Part shown: piece by piece, positions 5,967 to 9,711 of the stretch | How the letters are laid out: each line of letters starts with the position of its first letter | Numbering within the stretch: the first letter of the stretch is position 1 | NCBI GenBank assembly: GCA_900552425.1 | Contig: URZR01000059.1 | Span: 1-9,711 of the forward strand | DNA from: an uncultured Collinsella sp. | GTDB lineage: Bacteria; Actinomycetota; Coriobacteriia; Coriobacteriales; Coriobacteriaceae | Direction of reading: 5' to 3' | DNA length: 9,711 nt | Made by a program: the position numbers and the translations under genes | Notes under the pieces: generated by a model | The model's database searches: none | What the model saw: only the letters and a program-made list of their open reading frames with translations | Told to the model about the DNA's origin: nothing

Positions 5967-6156
5967 GGTGCGGAAAATAATGAACAAAGTTATAAGAACT
6001 GTACGTTAATGAGTGACCATCGACTTCCAATTTGGTGCTAGCTGACGGTGATTAGGAAGTTTCAAGTCGAGTTTTGCCGATTTCGACCAAAAATCGCTGC
6101 TACTAAAAAGGTAACAGTACTCATATTTGCCCTTTTTTGGGCACAAGCCCTAAAAC
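5967..6156. other. AT-rich non-coding stretch
   Basis: About 190 bases with clearly lower GC than the flanking genes and no supported gene. It holds a 5-bp stem TGCCC/GGGCA around six T residues (6128-6143), a 6-bp stem CGATTT/AAATCG with a 7-base loop near 6089-6107, and ACAGTACTCA (6114-6123), the exact inverse of TGAGTACTGT in the neighbouring terminator (5936-5945). It could be an interspersed repeat or a small RNA region; no clear promoter was found. Confidence 0.4.
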
Positions 6157-6205
6157 AAGCCTCGCCAAGGTCGGGAAGCGGGCCAAATTGCCGGCCTCGA
6201 GGCTT
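6157..6205 (-). terminator. Probable terminator of the 84-residue unknown gene
   Basis: Read on the minus strand, AAGCCTCG (6205-6198) pairs with CGAGGCTT (6164-6157), with an inner GGCC/CAAATT hairpin in the long loop. It is followed by GTTTTAG, a short T-run. The upstream arm overlaps the gene's TAA stop codon. Confidence 0.5.
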
Positions 6206-6458
6206 ATTCCACCGTTCCGTAGACGGCGCCCCAGCCGTGGGCGGCCAAGGCTGAGTTGAGCTGGTCGCAAAGTGACTGGCGGTCGTAGTAGCCGGGCGGC
6301 AAAAGATTCACGATCTCCATGAGGTCGGGCGCCAGGTCCAAGATTTCGGCCTGTACGATCAGATCCAGGCGGTCGATGGCGTGGCGGTCGTAAAACAGTC
6401 CGTCGACCAGGCGCTGCAGGTCGCCGAATTCCTCGGCCCTAAACGATCCGTACTCCAT
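6204..6458 (-). CDS. Small conserved-looking protein of unknown function
   Basis: An 84-residue protein I do not recognise. The start at 6458 is well supported by AAGGAGG 5 bases upstream; the longer frame to 6488 has no comparable site. The sequence is acidic, with an N-terminal MEYGSFRAEEF, two YDR motifs (FYDRHAIDRLD and YYDRQSL), a hydrophobic helix-like middle (LDLIVQAEILDLAPDLMEIVNLLPPG) and a C-terminal HGWGAVYGTVE. No signal peptide, membrane segment or cysteine pair typical of a metal site is seen. The segment LLPPGYYDRQSLCDQLNSAL is loosely like the LPxxxY...L...L pattern of small DUF2795-type proteins, but this is too weak for assignment. It is divergent from the aminotransferase and convergent with nhaA. 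The strong ribosome site, own promoter-like box and terminator argue that it is real. Confidence 0.75.
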   Translation of the reverse strand: MEYGSFRAEEFGDLQRLVDGLFYDRHAIDRLDLIVQAEILDLAPDLMEIVNLLPPGYYDRQSLCDQLNSALAAHGWGAVYGTVE

Positions 6459-6526
6459 AGTGCCTCCTTGGGCGCCCCACGCCGGCATGCGCGGCGATTC
6501 GTAATTGATTGCGATGAACTTAATCT

Positions 6527-6535
6527 ATCACGGCT
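6527..6535 (-). promoter_or_regulatory. Candidate extended -10 of the small unknown gene
   Basis: On the minus strand the sequence reads TGATAGATT, which fits TGn plus TAGATT. It is about 70 bases before the gene's ATG. No good -35 was seen. Confidence 0.3.
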
Positions 6536-6560
6536 TCATAACGTTGCGACGATGGCGGTC

Positions 6561-6566
6561 TATACT
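6561..6566 (+). promoter_or_regulatory. -10 box of the aminotransferase gene
   Basis: TATACT lies 42 bases before the ATG and is identical to the boxes before the GntR-type regulator and the Tat genes. There is no TTGACA-like -35 at standard spacing. Confidence 0.5.
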
Positions 6567-6608
6567 TAGACGAACTGCAACGTACCGCTTCGCGAAAGGT
6601 CGCACCCC

Positions 6609-7913
6609 ATGCAGACGATCTACCAGAAGATGGAAACCACCGAACTCGATGCCGCCATCGAGGCGCTCAAAGCCGAGGTCGCCGAGGTCAAGGCCAAGGG
6701 CCTGGCGCTCGACATGGCGCGCGGCAAGCCGTCGCCCTCCCAGGTGAACATTTCTCGCCCCATGCTCGATATCCTCAATGCCGATGCCGATCTGCACGAC
6801 GGCAATGTCGACTGCTCCAACTACGGTTGCTTCGAGGGCATTCCCTCGGCACGCAAGCTGGCGGGGGAGTTCCTGGGTTGCCCTGCCGAGCAGACGCTCG
6901 TACTGGGCTCATCGAGCCTGCTGATCGAGCACGATATCGCCGGTATGTTCTGGCGTTGCGGCTCGTGCGGCAGCGACCCTTGGGACGCCTACGAGGCCGC
7001 GCACGACGGCAAGAAGGTCAAGTTCCTGTGCCCTGTTCCCGGCTACGATCGCCACTTTGGCATCACCGCCGACTTGGGCATCGAGAACGTCCCCGTCGCG
7101 ATGACCGACAACGGCCCCGACATGGACGAGATCGAGCGCCTGGTTGCCGCCGACGATTCCATCAAGGGTATCTGGTGCGTGCCCAAGTATTCCAACCCCA
7201 CGGGCATCACCTTTAGCGAGGACACCGTGCGTCGCCTGGTCGAGATGCCCACGGCCGCGCCCGATTTCCGCATCTTCTGGGACAACGCCTACTGCGTGCA
7301 CGACCTGTACGACGAGACCGACGAGCTCGCCAACATCTTTGACCTCGCTCGCGCGGCGGGCACCGAGGATCGCGTGGTGGCATTCGCCTCGACGTCAAAG
7401 ATCACCTTCCCGGGCGCCGGTATCGGCTTTATCGGTGCGAGCCCCGCGGTTATCGCCGAGTTCTCCAAGCGCCTGAAGGCCGGCCTCATCAGCGCCGACA
7501 AGCTCAACCAGCTGCGTCACGTGCGCTTCCTTCCCACTATCGAGGCGGTCAAGGAACACATGAAAAAGCATGCTGAGTTTTTGCGTCCGCGCTTTGAGGC
7601 CGTTGAGCGCAAGCTCACCGAGGGCTTGGGTAACACGGGTTGCGCCACTTGGACTCATCCCCATGGCGGCTACTTTGTGAGTTTTGATGGCCCCGAGGGC
7701 TCGGCCCAGAAGGTCGCCGCGCTTTGTGCCGACCTGGGCGTCAAGCTCACGCCGGCCGGTGCCACTTGGCCCTATGGCAAGGACCCGCGCGACACCAACA
7801 TCCGCATCGCGCCGAGCTATCCCACGGTCGAGGACCTGGAGGCTGCGCTCGATGTGCTGGTGCTGGCTGTCAAGCTCGTCGCTGCCGAGCTTGCGCGTGC
7901 CGAGCGCGCCTAA
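6609..7913 (+). CDS. Type Ic aspartate aminotransferase (PLP-dependent, fold type I)
   Basis: A 434-residue cytoplasmic PLP enzyme, expected to interconvert aspartate/2-oxoglutarate and oxaloacetate/glutamate. It resembles the actinobacterial type Ic group (Corynebacterium glutamicum enzyme; often named MocR-like aminotransferase) rather than classic AspC. Visible: substrate-side MARGKPS (36-42); a cofactor-phosphate loop LGSSSLL (99-105); CPVPGYDRHF (141-150); KYSNPTG (193-199, N196); FWDNAYCVHDLY (223-234, with D225 and Y228 expected to contact PLP); the Schiff-base lysine in STSKITFPGAGIGF (K264); and the substrate-carboxylate arginine in NIRIAPSYP (R399). The start has AAAGG 9 bases upstream; the alternative ATG at 6630 has no ribosome site. 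The STAS gene follows 66 bases downstream with no terminator between, so partial read-through is possible. Confidence 0.9.
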   Translation: MQTIYQKMETTELDAAIEALKAEVAEVKAKGLALDMARGKPSPSQVNISRPMLDILNADADLHDGNVDCSNYGCFEGIPSARKLAGEFLGCPAEQTLVLGSSSLLIEHDIAGMFWRCGSCGSDPWDAYEAAHDGKKVKFLCPVPGYDRHFGITADLGIENVPVAMTDNGPDMDEIERLVAADDSIKGIWCVPKYSNPTGITFSEDTVRRLVEMPTAAPDFRIFWDNAYCVHDLYDETDELANIFDLARAAGTEDRVVAFASTSKITFPGAGIGFIGASPAVIAEFSKRLKAGLISADKLNQLRHVRFLPTIEAVKEHMKKHAEFLRPRFEAVERKLTEGLGNTGCATWTHPHGGYFVSFDGPEGSAQKVAALCADLGVKLTPAGATWPYGKDPRDTNIRIAPSYPTVEDLEAALDVLVLAVKLVAAELARAERA

Positions 7914-7942
7914 CGCGTAGGGCCCCGCAAGTCCGCGCCTAG

Positions 7943-7948
7943 TACTAT
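7943..7948 (+). promoter_or_regulatory. Candidate -10 box of the STAS gene
   Basis: TACTAT lies 31 bases before the STAS gene's ATG, inside the 66-base gap after the aminotransferase. The spacing matches the other -10 candidates in the window; no -35 is evident. Confidence 0.35.
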
Positions 7949-7979
7949 CCGCACTTTCGATACGTAAAGGAGCGTATAC

Positions 7980-8294
7980 ATGGATTTGGGTATTTCCACA
8001 AACCCCACGCCAGAGCTCTACACCATTAAGGTGACCGGTGAGATCGATATCTCTAACGCCGATAGCCTGCGCAATGCCATCGACCTGGCGCTCGAGCAGC
8101 CCACCGAGGCCGTTGAGCTCGATTTTGCCCAGGTGAGCTACATCGATTCGACGGGCATTGGCGTGCTCGTGGGCGCCGCGCACCACGCGGTTGACCACGG
8201 CAAGCGCTTTAGCTGCACGAATATGCAGCCCCCGGTGATGCGCGTGGTTCAGCTGTTGGGTGTCGACCAGGAGATTTCGATCACCGCTGCATAA
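7980..8294 (+). CDS. STAS-domain anti-sigma-factor antagonist
   Basis: A 104-residue protein consisting of a single STAS domain, like SpoIIAA and RsbV. Family members bind an anti-sigma kinase and release a sigma factor when unphosphorylated. Visible: the strand-turn KVTGEIDISNADSLR (17-31), the hydrophobic strand AVELDFAQVSYID, and the phosphorylation-loop signature DSTGIGVL (56-63), with S57 matching the serine phosphorylated in SpoIIAA. The start follows AAAGGAG with 7-base spacing. No partner kinase or sigma factor gene is adjacent, so the partner must be elsewhere and the pathway controlled is unknown. Confidence 0.92.
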   Translation: MDLGISTNPTPELYTIKVTGEIDISNADSLRNAIDLALEQPTEAVELDFAQVSYIDSTGIGVLVGAAHHAVDHGKRFSCTNMQPPVMRVVQLLGVDQEISITAA

Positions 8295-8340
8295 TCTTTG
8301 CCCCCAAAAGGGCGTGCCGTTTGGCATATGTTTGTGATGC

Positions 8341-8364
8341 GCTCGGACGTTTTGGCGTCCGGGC
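8341..8364. repeat. Hairpin between the STAS gene and the Tat promoter
   Basis: GCTCGGACG (8341-8349) pairs with CGTCCGGGC (8356-8364), 9 bp with one wobble, around TTTTGG. No T-run follows, so it is a weak terminator candidate for the STAS gene. It occupies the place where the -35 of the following TATACT box would lie, so it could be an operator. Confidence 0.45.
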
Positions 8365-8366
8365 GC

Positions 8367-8372
8367 TATACT
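8367..8372 (+). promoter_or_regulatory. -10 box of the tat operon
   Basis: TATACT, identical to the boxes before the regulator and aminotransferase genes. It is 75 bases before the GTG start, giving a longer leader than the other genes in the window. Confidence 0.5.
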
Positions 8373-8415
8373 TGACCGAATGAATAGACGAGTTCCGGCC
8401 GAATGGCGCGGTGCG

Positions 8416-8435
8416 GGCTCGACTCACATCGAGCC
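8416..8435 (+). promoter_or_regulatory. Leader hairpin next to the tat ribosome site
   Basis: GGCTCGA (8416-8422) pairs perfectly with TCGAGCC (8429-8435) around CTCACA, and the GGAGG ribosome site begins at 8438, only 2 bases later. It may influence ribosome access or mRNA stability for the tat genes. Confidence 0.5.
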
Positions 8436-8447
8436 TTGGAGGTATGT

Positions 8448-9020
8448 GTGTTTGGTATTGGAGAGGGTGAGCTCGCGATCATCGTGGTCTTCGGCTTTTT
8501 GCTGTTTGGCCCGGATAAGCTCCCGCAGATGGGCCGCACGATCGGCCGTGCCATCCGTCAGTTCCGCGAGACGCAGGAAAAGATGACGGCCGTTGTTCAG
8601 TCCGAGATTATCGATCCGGTGAGCGAGGCCGCGTCGGCCCCGGTCAAGCCCAAGAAGACTGCTGCGACCGACGACGATTCCGATGCGGACGAGGATGCCG
8701 CCGAGACGGCAGCGCCCGCCAAGAAGGAGACCTTTGCCGAGCGTCGCGCCCGTCTTGCTGCCGAGAAGGCCGCAAGCGAGGGTGCTGCTGAGGGCGAAGG
8801 CGCTGTTGATGAGGCCGAGGGTACAGAGCCTGCTACTGCCGTCGAGCCCGAGCCTGCTGCAGAGCCCGAGCCCGAGCCGGCAGAGCCCACGACGGCTGAC
8901 CTCTACGCCCGCCGTCCCCGCAAGCGCAAGGCTGTCGTCGACCAGCTCGCTCGCGAGCTCGAGGCCGAGGACGCTGCCGAGACTGCTGCCGCCGATGCTC
9001 CGAAGGGAGGCGATGAGTAA
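8448..9020 (+). CDS. tatB: Sec-independent translocase TatB-like protein
   Basis: Membrane-anchored Tat component that helps receive twin-arginine proteins for export. The start is GTG at 8448, preceded by GGAGG with 5-base spacing; the in-frame ATG at 8403 would add 15 residues that spoil the short Tat N-terminus. The 190-residue product has one N-terminal membrane helix (about 7-21), the FGPDKLP hinge (20-26), an amphipathic helix MGRTIGRAIRQFRETQEKM (28-46), then a long charged tail rich in Ala, Glu and Pro, including PEPAAEPEPEPAEP. E8 in GEGEL and the long acidic tail favour TatB over TatA, in which residue 8 is usually Gln or another uncharged polar residue. A TatA label remains possible. 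Its stop overlaps the tatC start by one base. No separate tatA is present here. Confidence 0.85.
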   Translation: MFGIGEGELAIIVVFGFLLFGPDKLPQMGRTIGRAIRQFRETQEKMTAVVQSEIIDPVSEAASAPVKPKKTAATDDDSDADEDAAETAAPAKKETFAERRARLAAEKAASEGAAEGEGAVDEAEGTEPATAVEPEPAAEPEPEPAEPTTADLYARRPRKRKAVVDQLARELEAEDAAETAAADAPKGGDE

Positions 9021-9711
9021 TGCCTATCGGACCTGCTCGTATGCCGCTCTTCGATCACCTGGGAGAGCTCCGTCGCCGCCTGACCATCGTGGTCGTGTCG
9101 GTGTTTGCCGCCGCCATCGTGCTGTACTTTGCCACGCCCGTGGTGCTCGATATCCTCGAGGATCCCATCCGCTCGTTTGTGCCGGACGGTAAGTTCTACA
9201 TCACCACCACGCTCGGCGGTTTTGGCCTGCGCTTCTCGCTGGCCATCAAGATGGCCGTGGTCATGTGCACGCCCATGATCATCTGGCAGATTCTGGCATT
9301 TTTCCTGCCGGCACTGCGCCCCAACGAGCGCAAATGGGTCGTACCCACGGTGCTCGCCTCGACGGTGCTGTTCTTCCTGGGCGCCATCTTCTGCTACTTC
9401 ATCATTATCCCGGCGGGCTTTGAGTGGCTCATCGGCGAGACCTCGGCCGTCGCTACGGCGCTGCCCGACCTGGAGAACTACGTCAACATGGAGCTGCTCT
9501 TTATGATCGGCTTTGGTGTGGCGTTTGAGCTGCCGCTCATCATCTTCTACCTGTCCGTTTTCCACATCGTGTCCTATGCGGCCTTCCGCAGCGCCTGGCG
9601 CTACGTGTACGTAGGCCTGCTTGTGGGCTCGGCTGTGATTACGCCCGACGGCTCGCCCGTTACGCTGGGTCTCATGTATGGCGCCCTGCTCTCGCTCTAC
9701 GAGATTTCGCT
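9020..9711 (+). CDS. tatC: Sec-independent translocase TatC (cut by the window end)
   Basis: Polytopic membrane receptor of the twin-arginine export pathway. The first 230 residues are present and the frame is still open at the window edge. Typical TatC has about 240-270 residues, so little is missing. Visible: the N-terminal signature LFDHLGELRRRL (10-21, E15), the conserved periplasmic-to-cytoplasmic loop FFLPALRPNERK (94-105, E103) that helps bind the RR signal, ELLFMIGFGVAFELPLIIF (158-176, E170), and SAVITPDGSPVT (204-215, D210). About five hydrophobic segments can be seen. The ATG overlaps the preceding TAA stop as TAATG, and GGGAGG lies 9 bases upstream, so translation is coupled to the TatB-like gene. 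Confidence 0.95.
   Translation, partial: MPIGPARMPLFDHLGELRRRLTIVVVSVFAAAIVLYFATPVVLDILEDPIRSFVPDGKFYITTTLGGFGLRFSLAIKMAVVMCTPMIIWQILAFFLPALRPNERKWVVPTVLASTVLFFLGAIFCYFIIIPAGFEWLIGETSAVATALPDLENYVNMELLFMIGFGVAFELPLIIFYLSVFHIVSYAAFRSAWRYVYVGLLVGSAVITPDGSPVTLGLMYGALLSLYEIS

Noticed and set aside
6048..6254. Plus-strand 68-codon frame in the AT-rich stretch
   Set aside because: No ribosome site, overlaps the well-supported minus-strand gene and its terminator, and has no recognisable domain.
8300..8326. Short hairpins GCCC/GGGC and TGCC/GGCA after the STAS gene
   Set aside because: Stems of only 4 bp with no proper T-run; not enough to call a terminator.
7395..8327. Minus-strand frame of 310 codons opposite the aminotransferase 3' half and STAS gene
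   Set aside because: Spans two unambiguous plus-strand genes and their gap; no motif, no ribosome site.
8403..8447. Upstream in-frame ATG for the TatB-like gene
   Set aside because: It has no ribosome site and adds a polar 15-residue extension. GTG at 8448 has GGAGG at ideal spacing and gives the normal short Tat N-terminus.
1..9711. CRISPR array, tRNA, rRNA, prophage or complete insertion sequence
   Set aside because: No regularly spaced repeats, cloverleaf, rRNA-like sequence, integrase or transposase frame was seen on either strand.

Overview
The window looks like chromosomal DNA of a high-GC Actinomycetota, most likely a Coriobacteriia gut bacterium of the Collinsella type. This rests on GC-rich coding bias with strong AAAGGAG ribosome sites, the gene families present, a Corynebacterium-like type Ic aspartate aminotransferase, and intergenic GGGACAGGTT hairpins that I associate, from memory only, with Coriobacteriia. 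No rRNA, tRNA, CRISPR array, prophage or transposase gene is visible.

Layout: (1) 91-1818, minus strand: a GntR/UTRA sugar-responsive regulator followed by a class I mannose-6-phosphate isomerase (manA), probably one operon. (2) 1819-2158: a 340-base divergent control region with a promoter for the regulator, two inverted repeats, a LacI-operator-like palindrome and a large hairpin. (3) 2159-3112, plus: a ROK-family sugar kinase. Hairpins with the same loop sequence lie on either side of it. (4) 3281-4204, plus: a family II manganese-dependent inorganic pyrophosphatase with its own strong terminator. (5) 4264-5830, plus: a structured 208-base leader that contains a complete intrinsic terminator, then the NhaA Na+/H+ antiporter. 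(6) 5831-6203: a non-coding, partly AT-rich stretch with a perfect 13-bp bidirectional terminator. (7) 6204-6458, minus: an 84-residue protein of unknown function. (8) 6609-8294, plus: type Ic aspartate aminotransferase, then a STAS-domain anti-sigma-factor antagonist. (9) 8448-9711, plus: a TatB-like protein and TatC, the latter cut by the window end, translationally coupled.

How the genes fit together: the regulator, manA and the ROK kinase form a plausible hexose phosphorylation and isomerisation module (kinase makes hexose-6-P, ManA interconverts Man6P and Fru6P). Pyrophosphatase, NhaA, aminotransferase and Tat are housekeeping genes, each apparently its own transcription unit. Most units show a TATACT/TACCAT-like -10 box 32-43 bases before the start codon without a recognisable -35. 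No large novel multi-gene system is evident. The least explained parts are the intergenic hairpins, the NhaA leader and the small unknown gene.
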